Assembly (NCBI GenBank): GCA_037142515.1
Contig: JBAXAM010000001.1
Location: forward strand, 1 to 64,000
Length of the DNA stretch: 64,000 bases
DNA from: JBAXAM01 sp037142515
GTDB lineage: Bacteria; Pseudomonadota; Gammaproteobacteria; UBA9339
Direction of reading: 5' to 3'
A program made the position numbers and the translations under genes. Shown piece by piece: positions 51,384 through 60,163 of this stretch. Within the stretch, counting starts at the first letter, position 1; each line of letters starts with the position of its first letter. The notes under the pieces are model-generated. The model searched no databases and was not told where the DNA came from. It saw only the letters and a program-made list of their open reading frames with translations.

Positions 51384-52800
51384 AATACCAGAATTCGAAA
51401 AAGCTAAAGTTCTCGTAGTTGGCGATGTTATGCTTGACCGCTATTGGCATGGTGATGTTGCACGAATTTCTCCTGAAGCACCCGTACCAGTAGTAAATAT
51501 ACGTCGAACTGAAGAACGCGTTGGTGGCGCCGGTAACGTTGCTCTTAATATCTGTTCATTAGGAGGAAAAGCCTGTCTTTTAGGTTTAGTTGGCGCAGAC
51601 GATAATGCAAAGCTTTTAGAAAATCTTTTAGAACAAGCGCAGGTAGAAAGCTGTTTATTAAGCGTACCTGGCAGCCCAACAATTAATAAATTGCGCGTTA
51701 TTGGACGTAATCAACAGTTAATTCGTCTAGACCAAGAAGAGAGATTTAAAGAATGGAATGAAGAAGCTTTTTTTACCGCATATGCAACCAAACTAGCAGA
51801 CAGCGACGTAGTTATTTTTTCTGATTATGGCAAAGGAACACTGCGCCAAATAACAAGACTGATCGATCTGGCGCGCAAAATGCAAAAAATAATTTTAGTT
51901 GATCCAAAAAGCAAGGACTTTAGTATTTATCGTGGCGCCACGGTGATAACACCGAACCTGTCTGAATTTGAGGCAGTAGTTGGCCATTGTAGCAGTGATG
52001 CCGAAATCGAAACAAAAGCTCTGCAGCAATTAAAACAACATGAGCTTCAAGCAATTCTAATTACTCGTGGAGCCCATGGCATGAGCCTAATATCTGAAGA
52101 CAAACCAGCGCTGCACTTACCAACAAAAGCGAGCGAAGTTTACGACGTCACTGGAGCTGGTGATTCGGTAATTGCTACTTTAGGTGCCGCAATGGCGACG
52201 GGGGAAAATTTGCAGAATGCCATAGTACTTGCTAATGCTGCGGCTGGTGTAGCAGTAAAAAAACTAGGCGCAGCAACCGTCTCAATTTTTGAACTACGAC
52301 GAGCCATACAACACAAGCAAGATGATTTACGTGCGCGCATTTTAGATGAGGAGCACTTATTCCAACAAATCGCTGATGCACAAGCTCATGGCGAAAAAAT
52401 TGTTATGACCAATGGCTGTTTTGATATTCTACATCCTGGTCATGTAATTTATTTGGAAAAAGCAAAATCACTTGGTCAAAGATTAGTTATCGCTGTAAAT
52501 AATGATGATTCAGTACGACGCTTAAAAGGATTAAAGCGCCCAATCAACAAGGTACGAGAGCGCATGTTGGTTTTAGCCGCTCTAGATTCCGTAGATTGGG
52601 TTGTACCGTTTGCGGAGGATACACCAGAACACCTAATTAAGTTGGTCACGCCCGATATTTTAGTTAAAGGTGGAGACTATCAAGTACATGAAATCGCTGG
52701 CGCAGATTATGTTCTAGATCGTGGTGGTGAAGTAATAATTATCCCATTTGAAGAAGGTTTCTCGACTAGCTCAATGCTAACAAAGATCGGAGAGACTTAA
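51373..52800 (+). CDS. hldE: bifunctional heptose-7-phosphate kinase / heptose-1-phosphate adenylyltransferase HldE
   Basis: HldE makes ADP-D-glycero-beta-D-manno-heptose for the LPS inner core, together with GmhA, GmhB and HldD. Residues 1-320 form a ribokinase-like domain (GDVMLDRYWHGDVARISPEAP broken near residue 17, TGAGDSVIATL). Residues 340-475 form the nucleotidyltransferase (MTNGCFDILHPGHVIYLEKA, with HxGH). Full length 475, as in E. coli. The next gene, hldD, starts 2 bases after its stop codon. Confidence 0.97.
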   Translation: MSIKIPEFEKAKVLVVGDVMLDRYWHGDVARISPEAPVPVVNIRRTEERVGGAGNVALNICSLGGKACLLGLVGADDNAKLLENLLEQAQVESCLLSVPGSPTINKLRVIGRNQQLIRLDQEERFKEWNEEAFFTAYATKLADSDVVIFSDYGKGTLRQITRLIDLARKMQKIILVDPKSKDFSIYRGATVITPNLSEFEAVVGHCSSDAEIETKALQQLKQHELQAILITRGAHGMSLISEDKPALHLPTKASEVYDVTGAGDSVIATLGAAMATGENLQNAIVLANAAAGVAVKKLGAATVSIFELRRAIQHKQDDLRARILDEEHLFQQIADAQAHGEKIVMTNGCFDILHPGHVIYLEKAKSLGQRLVIAVNNDDSVRRLKGLKRPINKVRERMLVLAALDSVDWVVPFAEDTPEHLIKLVTPDILVKGGDYQVHEIAGADYVLDRGGEVIIIPFEEGFSTSSMLTKIGET

Positions 52801-52801
52801 G

Positions 52802-53743
52802 ATGATAATAGTAACTGGAGGAGCCGGCTTTATTGGTAGCAATCTTGTTTTGGGTTTAAATAAAATTGGAAATAACAATATTTTAGTAGTTGATAATTTA
52901 GCTGATGGCACTAAATTTAAAAACCTAGTTGATTGTAAAATTTTAGATTACCAGGACAAAGAAGATTTCTTAGATTGCGTCAGAAACGAAACCCTTGGCA
53001 AAGAGAAAATTGAAGCGATATTTCACCAAGGGGCCTGTAGCGACACTACAGAGTGGGATGGCGCATATATGATGCGCAACAATTACGAATATAGCAAAAA
53101 ACTTTTTCATTATTGTCTAAAAAAACATATTCCGTTCATTTATGCTTCTAGCGCAGCAGTTTACGGAAACAGTAAAAATTTTTCCGAACAACCAGACAAT
53201 GAAAAACCATTAAACATCTATGGCTATTCTAAATTACTCTTTGATCAATATGTGCGTCGTTTTTTACCTAGCCTAAAAAGCCAAGCTGTGGGACTGCGTT
53301 ATTTCAACGTTTATGGCCCACGTGAACAACACAAAGATAAAATGGCAAGTGTAATCTGGCGCGCTAATAATCAAATTTTACAAGACGGTAAAATCAAATT
53401 GTTTTCTGGTTGCGATGGTTACAGCGACGGCGAGCAATTACGCGATTTTGTTTTCGTTGAAGATGTTGTTAATACCAACATATGGTTTTGGCAAAAACAA
53501 GGGCGCAGCGGCATCTACAATATTGGCACAGGCAGGGCTGACAGTTTCAATACTATGGCGCGCGCAATACTAGCTTGGCATAAACACGGTGAAATTGAAT
53601 ATATTCCATTCCCAGAAAAACTGCATAATCATTATCAAAGCTTTACTCAAGCAGACTTAAGCTCGCTGCGCTCGATTGACTGCGATATTGCTTTTCGCGA
53701 CATAGCTTCTGGCGTAAAAAACTATTTGTCCAAGGCAACCTGA
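52802..53743 (+). CDS. hldD: ADP-L-glycero-D-manno-heptose-6-epimerase HldD
   Basis: HldD epimerises C6 of ADP-heptose, the last step of the pathway. The 313-residue protein shows the NADP-binding TGGAGFIGSNLVLGL, HQGACSDTTEWDG, the catalytic YGYSKLLFDQYVR (YxxxK) and LRYFNVYGPREQHKDKMAS. These are all diagnostic of HldD. It forms an operon with hldE and converges on icmX with 9 bases between the stop codons. Confidence 0.98.
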   Translation: MIIVTGGAGFIGSNLVLGLNKIGNNNILVVDNLADGTKFKNLVDCKILDYQDKEDFLDCVRNETLGKEKIEAIFHQGACSDTTEWDGAYMMRNNYEYSKKLFHYCLKKHIPFIYASSAAVYGNSKNFSEQPDNEKPLNIYGYSKLLFDQYVRRFLPSLKSQAVGLRYFNVYGPREQHKDKMASVIWRANNQILQDGKIKLFSGCDGYSDGEQLRDFVFVEDVVNTNIWFWQKQGRSGIYNIGTGRADSFNTMARAILAWHKHGEIEYIPFPEKLHNHYQSFTQADLSSLRSIDCDIAFRDIASGVKNYLSKAT

Positions 53744-53752
53744 AGAGATAGC

Positions 53753-55072
53753 TTAACTAGTAGACGACTGCTTCATCGGGTTTTCACAAACACCCTCTTT
53801 TTTATCAAGACGCATCTTTTTCGCGTCTTTATTTACACTAGGTGCCGTAGGAGCATTTGGGGCATCGTCCCAACATGCGTTATCAATAAGTCTAACAATT
53901 GGTTTAATATACGCACTTTCATCTTGCATGTCTTGCAGCTGATTCTGCATTCCATTAACCGATGACATCAGTAGAACACGCTCATTGTCTAAGTGTAACT
54001 TATGAAGAAAATAAGCTATTTTATGCAACGCGTGCAATGTTTCTAGGTTAACATCAGCAACCGACTTGACTTTCAAAGCGTCATAGTACGCCGGAGCCAA
54101 CCCATCCGAAGCCATCTTTTTTTCTTTCTCAACCAAACTTGGACTTCCCTTGCTGCTCTTATATCTTTCACCAAAAATACGAAAGATGTTATCTAAAAAA
54201 ACCGTTTGCTGCGCAAGCTTCGCGTCGGTTTTTGCTTTATATTCTTTGTATACTTGAGTGTTTGTTATGTAGTTAACCATTCTTTCATAATCGCTATCAC
54301 ATTTATCGTCATTCGCAGAACTCGAACTCCCATAGCACTTAGAGGCTATGGATAACTCCTGTGATTTCGTAAATGGACGGTTATTTTTTGTGTCTTTGAC
54401 TGGATAAGTAACCTGCAAATCACCTTTAGTTCCAGGTGATGGCGCTAACTCAGGCACATCTGGAAAAAAGAAGGTTTTTGGCAGCGGTGTTGATTTCAAT
54501 AGTTGCTTTATAAATGCTTCAGCTTCAGCACCATTATCAGAATATCCATCCGGCCCAACAAGCGCTTCGGCAGTTAATACACCACTGCCTTTTTTAGCTG
54601 CCTTCTGAGCTGCCTTCTTAGCTGCTTTTGTAAGCTCTGTAGGCTCTGTAGGTTCTTTTCCAGCATCTAAAGTTATGGTCGTTATCATCTCTTTGACTTT
54701 ATTTTTTACATTATCTTGTAAAGCCACAAGACCATCAGGCGCACCATTTATCTCTAGCGTTTCATTCAAAAACGGCTTTTCCTTGTCTGTATACAAATTA
54801 TAGAACCCTTTCATATACACATCTATCTTGCCATCAAGCTTGCTTTGTTTAGTATCTGCTCCAACAAAAATTGTATTAAGTGTACTCACAATAGAGTCAT
54901 TTGCACCTCCAGATAAAATATTAGAAACATCAGTATCAAAAAGCTCAAGTGCTTTAATTGTATCTTTTTCACCAGAATTTGGTAGCAATAGCTTGATATC
55001 ATGTCCAAAAGCTGGGATTTGTAGCAGTACTAAAACAAGTATAGTAAAAATTTTTAGTTTGATATTTTTCAT
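53753..55072 (-). CDS. icmX: Dot/Icm periplasmic protein IcmX
   Basis: IcmX is an exported Dot/Icm protein needed for pore formation in Legionella. The protein of 439 residues has a signal peptide (IFTILVLVLLQIPAFG). A helical, charged central region contains an Ala/Lys-rich stretch (TKAAKKAAQKAAKKGSG). The conserved C-terminal helical part shows KMASDGLAPAYYDALKV and MLCHKIAYFLHKL-like (LHALHKIAYFLHKLHLDNER). I chose the ATG at 55072. It follows the small secreted-protein gene and icmW on the same strand, far from icmV. Confidence 0.9.
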   Translation of the reverse strand: MKNIKLKIFTILVLVLLQIPAFGHDIKLLLPNSGEKDTIKALELFDTDVSNILSGGANDSIVSTLNTIFVGADTKQSKLDGKIDVYMKGFYNLYTDKEKPFLNETLEINGAPDGLVALQDNVKNKVKEMITTITLDAGKEPTEPTELTKAAKKAAQKAAKKGSGVLTAEALVGPDGYSDNGAEAEAFIKQLLKSTPLPKTFFFPDVPELAPSPGTKGDLQVTYPVKDTKNNRPFTKSQELSIASKCYGSSSSANDDKCDSDYERMVNYITNTQVYKEYKAKTDAKLAQQTVFLDNIFRIFGERYKSSKGSPSLVEKEKKMASDGLAPAYYDALKVKSVADVNLETLHALHKIAYFLHKLHLDNERVLLMSSVNGMQNQLQDMQDESAYIKPIVRLIDNACWDDAPNAPTAPSVNKDAKKMRLDKKEGVCENPMKQSSTS

Positions 55073-55092
55073 AAGTTTTCTCAATCCTTAAG

Positions 55093-55521
55093 TTAACGAT
55101 ATATTCCAGTTTGAGTTTGTAGTTGAGGTGATGGCCTAGGCGGCGGAATCACTGGCTGTTTGAGCACTGGCTGCTGCGCTTTAGGTATAGCTTTTTGCTC
55201 TTGCTCTTGCAAACTTTGGTCTACCACCGTAGCAGGCACGCCCAAATCAGAATCATCCTGCACTTGCGCCTGAGCTGTATTTTCTTGAGAACTCTTTGGT
55301 ACAGGTATTTGAAATGGTGGTGGTTTAGATGCTTTTTTATTAGTATCTGGCATCGACCGATCTTTAGTCTTTATCGGCGTTACTCCAGCCTCATTCATTA
55401 ACTGTAGCTTTTTCTGATTAAGCTGGCAGTTCGCGTCACTGGGAGCGCAAGTTGTTGCTAAAGAAATTGTTGTTAGCAATGATATTGCTACAAAAAATAT
55501 AATCTTTCCTGTATTAAGCAT
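55093..55521 (-). CDS. small secreted Pro/Gln-rich protein between icmW and icmX
   Basis: The 142-residue protein has a signal peptide (MLNTGKIIFFVAISLLTTIS) followed by two Cys in TTCAPSDANCQ. The rest is a low-complexity Pro/Gln/Lys-rich region (KKASKPPPFQIP, VIPPPRPSPQLQTQ) to the end. It is likely periplasmic and intrinsically disordered. It overlaps icmW by 8 bases and lies 20 bases before icmX, so it is co-transcribed with Dot/Icm genes. A short gene in this place is also found in Coxiella as I recall. The role is unknown; the location suggests an accessory part of the machine. Confidence 0.75.
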   Translation of the reverse strand: MLNTGKIIFFVAISLLTTISLATTCAPSDANCQLNQKKLQLMNEAGVTPIKTKDRSMPDTNKKASKPPPFQIPVPKSSQENTAQAQVQDDSDLGVPATVVDQSLQEQEQKAIPKAQQPVLKQPVIPPPRPSPQLQTQTGIYR

Positions 55522-55966
55522 GGTTCTTATCTCCTAAAACTTGAAGCACAACAGCTAAACGATCCGCGGCAAACACACGACCAAGGATACGCAAGCGCTC
55601 GAATACTATGTTGCGCCGCAAAAATAATCCAAAAATATCATCACTTGATTTAGAGGCTTCTTTTGCAGCAGTAAGTATTTTTGAAGCCGCTCCGGGGTGT
55701 GCCGCATCCATACATTGTAGCAATCTCAGCATACGCCCAATTTTGATACAAGCGGCAAACTGAATAATCTTATCTTCCGCCTGTAAATCAATATAACCAA
55801 CATCATCCAAGACAACCCCAAGCTTTGTTATTGCTTGTTCTAATCCAGAATCACCATCAAGCGACCAATCCTCAACATTTTCCATAAAAGAAATCGCTTT
55901 ATAGACCATGGGATCATGATACTCATGCCAAAATTTATGAACACCTTTATTGCTAAGATCAGGCAC
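55514..55966 (-). CDS. icmW: type IVB secretion adaptor IcmW
   Basis: IcmW pairs with IcmS and recruits effectors to DotL. The 150-residue acidic protein aligns with Legionella IcmW along its length: VPDLSNKGVHKFWHEYHDPM, ISFMENVEDWSLDGDSGLE, GRMLRLLQCMDAAHPGAAS and FLRRNIVFERLRILGRVFAA. I chose the GTG at 55966 rather than a TTG two codons upstream because it fits the family start (PDLS) and has AAGGT about 9 bases before it. First gene of icmW-unknown-icmX. Confidence 0.96.
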   Translation of the reverse strand: MPDLSNKGVHKFWHEYHDPMVYKAISFMENVEDWSLDGDSGLEQAITKLGVVLDDVGYIDLQAEDKIIQFAACIKIGRMLRLLQCMDAAHPGAASKILTAAKEASKSSDDIFGLFLRRNIVFERLRILGRVFAADRLAVVLQVLGDKNHA

Positions 55967-56004
55967 GGCCAAACACCTTTTAAGGTTATATTAAGATTTG
56001 AGAA

Positions 56005-56033
56005 ATTATACACAAAGTAAACAGAAGCTGCAA
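56005..56033 (-). promoter_or_regulatory. predicted promoter of icmW
   Basis: On the minus strand TTGCAG (56033-56028) and a perfect TATAAT (56010-56005) are separated by 17 bases, about 39 bases upstream of the icmW start codon. A TGTG stretch adjoins the -10 element. The -35 matches only three of six bases. A GTAAA on the plus strand (56017-56021) is a possible CpxR half-site. Confidence 0.5.
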
Positions 56034-56142
56034 TCAACATAAAATTAATGATTTTTTTAAATAACTCAGGTAAAATCTTTTTCCTTTAAAAATCCAATTC
56101 TGGTCGCGGAATTGGAAATTATAATTAACTTTGGAGATTAAC

Positions 56143-56901
56143 ATGAAAAAAACTTTTACTATCACTGCCAAGGCACGTAGCGATATGGGGAAAGGTGCGA
56201 GCCGCCGCCTACGCCGTGCTGACCTGGTTCCTGGCATAGTTTATGGAGCTGGTGTTGAACCAAAAATGATTACTATTGAGCAGAATCCATTGCTACGCTT
56301 ATTAACCAATGAGTCTTTTTACACCCAAATTCTAGACTTGAATATTGGTGAACAAAAAGAGCGTGTTATTTTAAGAGACTTACAACGCCATCCTTTTAAG
56401 CCAAGAATATTACACATTGATTTACAACGCATTAGTGCCACTGAAAAGATTGCCATGCATATCCCACTACATTTTATTGGTGGTGAATTAGCGCCTGGAG
56501 TCAAGGTAGCGGGCGGATTAATTTCGCGCTTAATGCAAGATATTGAGGTACGTTGTCTACCAAAAGACCTACCAGAGTTCATCGAGGTTGATCTCTCTAA
56601 ACTTGAGCTTAACCAGTCAGTTCATTTATCAGACTTAAAACTAGCGCCCGGTATTGAAATTATATCTATTATTCATGGCGAAGATAAACCAGTTGCAACA
56701 GCCTACATTCCTCGTGTTGTAGTTGAAGAGGAGGTCACACCAGTAGCAGCTGCAGCAGTCCCAGTTGTTGGTGACGAAGCCAAAGAAGGTGGCACTGAGG
56801 GAGAAGCTAAAGAAGAAGGTAAAGATAAAGGTCGAGATAAAGGAAAAGATAAAGACAAAGGCAAAGAAAAAAAAGCTCCTGCTGAAAAGAAGGGCAAGTA
56901 A
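56143..56901 (+). CDS. rplY: 50S ribosomal protein L25 (TL5/CTC form) with Lys-rich tail
   Basis: L25 binds 5S rRNA. The protein of 252 residues has the N-terminal 5S-binding domain (KARSDMGKGASRRLRRADLV, PGIVYGAG) and the C-terminal TL5 beta domain (VKVAGGLISRLMQDIEVRCL, DLPEFIEVDLSKLELNQSVH). A repetitive Lys/Asp/Gly tail of about 50 residues ends the protein. I chose the ATG at 56143, with GGAG 7 bases upstream, over the upstream TTG. It precedes pth, the usual rplY-pth-ychF order, with 14 bases between. Confidence 0.95.
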   Translation: MKKTFTITAKARSDMGKGASRRLRRADLVPGIVYGAGVEPKMITIEQNPLLRLLTNESFYTQILDLNIGEQKERVILRDLQRHPFKPRILHIDLQRISATEKIAMHIPLHFIGGELAPGVKVAGGLISRLMQDIEVRCLPKDLPEFIEVDLSKLELNQSVHLSDLKLAPGIEIISIIHGEDKPVATAYIPRVVVEEEVTPVAAAAVPVVGDEAKEGGTEGEAKEEGKDKGRDKGKDKDKGKEKKAPAEKKGK

Positions 56902-56914
56902 TAAGGATTAATCC

Positions 56915-57496
56915 TTGGAAGCCGAAACTGAAATAAGATTAATCGTGGGCTTGGGCAATCCAGGCCCTCAGTATGAAAAAACAAGGCACAACGTTGGTTT
57001 TTGGTTAATAAACTCTTTGGCTGAAAAGTGTAGCGGCAGTTTTAAATATGAACCAAAATTCAAAGGCTTATTAAGCACGGTAACTATTTCGAAGCATGAC
57101 TGTAAGTTGTTTATGCCAATGACATTTATGAACCTGAGCGGCGAAGCAGTTCGTAAAATCGTCAGCTTTTACAAAATTCATGTTGAGTCAATTCTGGTTA
57201 TTCACGATGAATTAGATTTTCTCCCTGGCGAAGCACGCCTTAAAAAAGAAGGTGGCGCCAATGGTCATAACGGCGTACAAAATATTATTGATCACTTGGG
57301 CAACAATAATTTTTGGCGTCTACGTATTGGTATTGGCAAGCCGTCTTTTAAAGAAGATATGATTAATTATGTAACATCTTCTCCAAATAAATCCGAAACC
57401 AAACAGATTCACAATGCCATAGACCAAGCAATCAAAATTATTCCAGATTTAATCTTAGGTAATTTTGCAAAAGCTATGCAGGATTTGCATAGCTAA
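56915..57496 (+). CDS. pth: peptidyl-tRNA hydrolase
   Basis: Pth frees tRNA from peptidyl-tRNA that drops off the ribosome. The 193-residue protein shows IVGLGNPGPQYEKTRHNVGF (with the catalytic His), the PMTFMNLSGEAV loop and VIHDELDFLPGEARLKKEGG, and GHNGVQNIIDHLG. The start is a TTG at 56915 with AAGGA 7 bases before it; no ATG lies near. Between rplY and ychF as in many gammaproteobacteria. Confidence 0.96.
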   Translation: MEAETEIRLIVGLGNPGPQYEKTRHNVGFWLINSLAEKCSGSFKYEPKFKGLLSTVTISKHDCKLFMPMTFMNLSGEAVRKIVSFYKIHVESILVIHDELDFLPGEARLKKEGGANGHNGVQNIIDHLGNNNFWRLRIGIGKPSFKEDMINYVTSSPNKSETKQIHNAIDQAIKIIPDLILGNFAKAMQDLHS

Positions 57497-57525
57497 AATT
57501 TTTAAAAATTTATAGAGGAAACTAT

Positions 57526-58614
57526 ATGGGTTTTAAATGTGGAATTGTTGGCTTACCCAACGTTGGCAAATCAACTGTTTTTAACGCCTTAACTAAAGCT
57601 CAAATAGCAGCAGCAAATTATCCGTTTTGCACTATTGATCCAAACATCGGCATTGTTCCAGTACCAGATGCGCGCTTAAAAAAACTCGCTGCAATTGTTA
57701 ATCCTAAACAGATAATTCCAACTGTCGTTGAATTCGTCGACATTGCAGGCTTAGTAAAAGGCGCGGCACAAGGCGAGGGATTGGGCAATAAATTTTTAGC
57801 AAACATTCGAGAAACTCAAGCTATAGCGCATGTTGTTAGATGCTTTGATAATCCTGATATTGTACACGTTTCAGGAAAAGTTCACCCCCAAACCGATATT
57901 GAAATTATTAATACTGAATTAATCTTGGCCGATCTGGAAACTGTAGATAAGGCAATTCATAAAATGGGCAAAGGCGTAAAAAGCGGCGATAAACAAGCGG
58001 TGGCTGATCTTGCTGTTCTTGAAAAAATTAAAGAAAATTTAAATCAAGGCATTCCGGCACGGGCATGTCATTTCGATGACAAACCGCAAGTGTTACAGCA
58101 TTTACATTTACTGACAATAAAGCCAGTTCTTTATATTGCCAATGTTGATGAAAAAGGTTTCAAGAATAATCCGTATCTTGATATGGTGGAAACACTTGCA
58201 AAACAAGAAGACGCGATTGTAGTACCAATCTGCGCAACCATCGAATCAGAAATTGCTCAACTTGCAGAAGATGATAAAGAAGCGTTTTTAGCCGATTTAG
58301 GCTTGGCCGAATCAGGCCTTGATCGTGTCATTTATGCTGGTTATGCACTGCTTGGATTACAAACATTTTTTACTGCCGGACCCAAAGAAGTGCGAGCCTG
58401 GACGGTAGAAAAAAAAGCGAAAGCTCCACAAGCCGCAGGCGTTATTCACACCGATTTTGAACGCGGTTTTATTTGCGCCGAAATTGCTTCTTATGATGAC
58501 TATATAAAATATAACGGCGAGGCTGGAGCACGTGAAACCGGCAAATTACGCCTTGAAGGCAAAAGCTATATAATGCAAGACGGAGATGTGGTGCATTTTA
58601 GGTTTAATGTCTAG
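57526..58614 (+). CDS. ychF: ribosome-binding ATPase YchF
   Basis: YchF is an Obg-family P-loop protein that prefers ATP. The 362-residue protein shows GLPNVGKSTVFNAL, VDIAGLVKGAAQGEGLGNKF, the atypical specificity motif NVDE and the C-terminal TGS domain (FFTAGPKEVRAWTV, GFICAEIASYDDYI). Length is standard. The end overlaps the convergent epmA stop by 4 bases. A GAGGAA ribosome site precedes the ATG. Confidence 0.98.
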   Translation: MGFKCGIVGLPNVGKSTVFNALTKAQIAAANYPFCTIDPNIGIVPVPDARLKKLAAIVNPKQIIPTVVEFVDIAGLVKGAAQGEGLGNKFLANIRETQAIAHVVRCFDNPDIVHVSGKVHPQTDIEIINTELILADLETVDKAIHKMGKGVKSGDKQAVADLAVLEKIKENLNQGIPARACHFDDKPQVLQHLHLLTIKPVLYIANVDEKGFKNNPYLDMVETLAKQEDAIVVPICATIESEIAQLAEDDKEAFLADLGLAESGLDRVIYAGYALLGLQTFFTAGPKEVRAWTVEKKAKAPQAAGVIHTDFERGFICAEIASYDDYIKYNGEAGARETGKLRLEGKSYIMQDGDVVHFRFNV

Positions 58615-59513
58615 ACTTTGGAAAACGGATAACACAAAGTTTCATTTAGCGAAGATGCGTTAGCAGCTAGCAGCAACAGCCTATCAACTCCTAAAGCAAC
58701 CCCTGAACAATCGGGTAAATTGAGCAGCGCTAAAAGAAAATTTTCATCTAGCGGAACCTGCGACAAATTTAATTCTCGACGCTTGGCTAAGTCGCGCAAA
58801 AATCTTTTTCGCTGCTCTTTGGCATCGCTTAGTTCATGAAAACCATTAGCCAACTCAACCCCCTTAAAATAAACTTCAAAGCGTGAGGCAACTGGCGGTC
58901 CTTCACTTCGTACGTTTGCAAGCATTGCTTGGGACACTGGAAAGTCATAAATAAAAACCGGGGATTCTTGCCCTAATTTTGGCTCAATCAAATGAGTAAA
59001 TAATAATTGCAGCCATACATCATAATCATCAGACAAAACCGAAACAGATAAATTATTATCTTGCGCAACTGTTTTTAGCTGAGCAATATTGCTCTCATGC
59101 GGATTAATTTTTAAAAATTCTATAAAAATTTCTCTGTAAGTAAAACGCTTGGACTCTGCAGCATTAATTATTACTTTTAAAAAATCGCTGACCTCATCCA
59201 TTAAATCATGATGATCAAAACCAATGCGATACCACTCTAAGATAGTAAACTCAGGATTGTGCAAACGTCCAAGCTCATTCTCTCGAAATGCTTTACAAAT
59301 TTGATAAATATCACCACTACCAGCAGCAAGCAATCTCTTCATTGCAAACTCAGGCGATGTCTGCAGATATAAATCATTCAAGCAGAAACTGTTTAAATAC
59401 GGCGCGGGATTGGTTGAGTGTGAAAGTAGCGGCGTTTCGACTTCAATTACATTGCGCGTAACAAAAAAATCGCGGATTTTGGCAAGAGTTTTTGCGCGTA
59501 ATTGTATACTCAT
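58611..59513 (-). CDS. epmA: EF-P beta-lysine ligase EpmA (GenX/PoxA)
   Basis: EpmA is a class II lysyl-tRNA-synthetase paralogue that attaches beta-lysine to EF-P Lys34. The 300-residue protein lacks the tRNA-binding domain. It shows motif 1-2 elements VIEVETPLLSHSTNPAPYL, YLQTSPEFAMKRLLAAGSG and CKAFRENELGRLHNPEFTIL. Motif 3, GVALGVDRLLLLA, is near the end. It overlaps efp by 4 bases, so modifier and substrate are made together. The partner EpmB (lysine aminomutase) is not in this window. Confidence 0.97.
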   Translation of the reverse strand: MSIQLRAKTLAKIRDFFVTRNVIEVETPLLSHSTNPAPYLNSFCLNDLYLQTSPEFAMKRLLAAGSGDIYQICKAFRENELGRLHNPEFTILEWYRIGFDHHDLMDEVSDFLKVIINAAESKRFTYREIFIEFLKINPHESNIAQLKTVAQDNNLSVSVLSDDYDVWLQLLFTHLIEPKLGQESPVFIYDFPVSQAMLANVRSEGPPVASRFEVYFKGVELANGFHELSDAKEQRKRFLRDLAKRRELNLSQVPLDENFLLALLNLPDCSGVALGVDRLLLLAANASSLNETLCYPFSKV

Positions 59514-60076
59514 TTACTCCTTGACATATACTCGCCAGTTCTAGTATCCACTTTTAAGACATCACCAACATTGATAAATAATGGCACGCGTACGACAGCG
59601 CCAGTTTCTAAAGTCGCCGGCTTGCTCCCTCCAGTTGCTGTATCACCGCGCATACCAGGATCGGTATCAATTACTTTAAGCGTAACAAAAATTGGCGGGA
59701 TTACTGAAATAGCATTATTGTTCCATAAAGTAACAATGCAAACATCCTGTTCTTTTAGCCATTTCGCACTATCATCAATAGTAGCTTTGCTAACAGTATA
59801 TTGCTCATAAGTTGTCGGCGACATGAAGTGCCACATCTCACCATCACTATATAAATATTGCAACTCTATATCTTGCGCATCGGCCGCCTCTAAGGTATCC
59901 CCAGACTTAAAAGTCTTTTCTAAAACACGTCCAGTTCTCAAATTGCGCAATCTGACACGGTTAAAAGCCTGTCCTTTGCCGGGTTTAACGTATTCATTCT
60001 CTAAAATATTGCACGGATCACCATCGTGCATTACTTTTACGCCATTTTTCCATTCATTTGTAGAAATTGTGCCCAT
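59510..60076 (-). CDS. efp: elongation factor P
   Basis: EF-P relieves ribosome stalling at polyproline. The 188-residue protein shows the KOW-like N-terminal domain with the modification site in EYVKPGKGQAFNRVRLRNL (Lys34 in PGKGQ), and the OB domains with YLYSDGEMWHFMSP. The C-terminal conserved DPGMRGDTATGGSKPATLET is also present. Length matches the family. The Pro-rich proteins of the window (IcmX region, DotH) may depend on it. The overlap with epmA supports co-regulation. Confidence 0.98.
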   Translation of the reverse strand: MGTISTNEWKNGVKVMHDGDPCNILENEYVKPGKGQAFNRVRLRNLRTGRVLEKTFKSGDTLEAADAQDIELQYLYSDGEMWHFMSPTTYEQYTVSKATIDDSAKWLKEQDVCIVTLWNNNAISVIPPIFVTLKVIDTDPGMRGDTATGGSKPATLETGAVVRVPLFINVGDVLKVDTRTGEYMSRSK

Positions 60077-60163
60077 AAAAACCCTCTATTAAAAAAGTAG
60101 TTGTAAAAGAGGACACATTATACTAATCGCGCTCGCGTTTCCAGAGAAATGGAAATGATCTTT

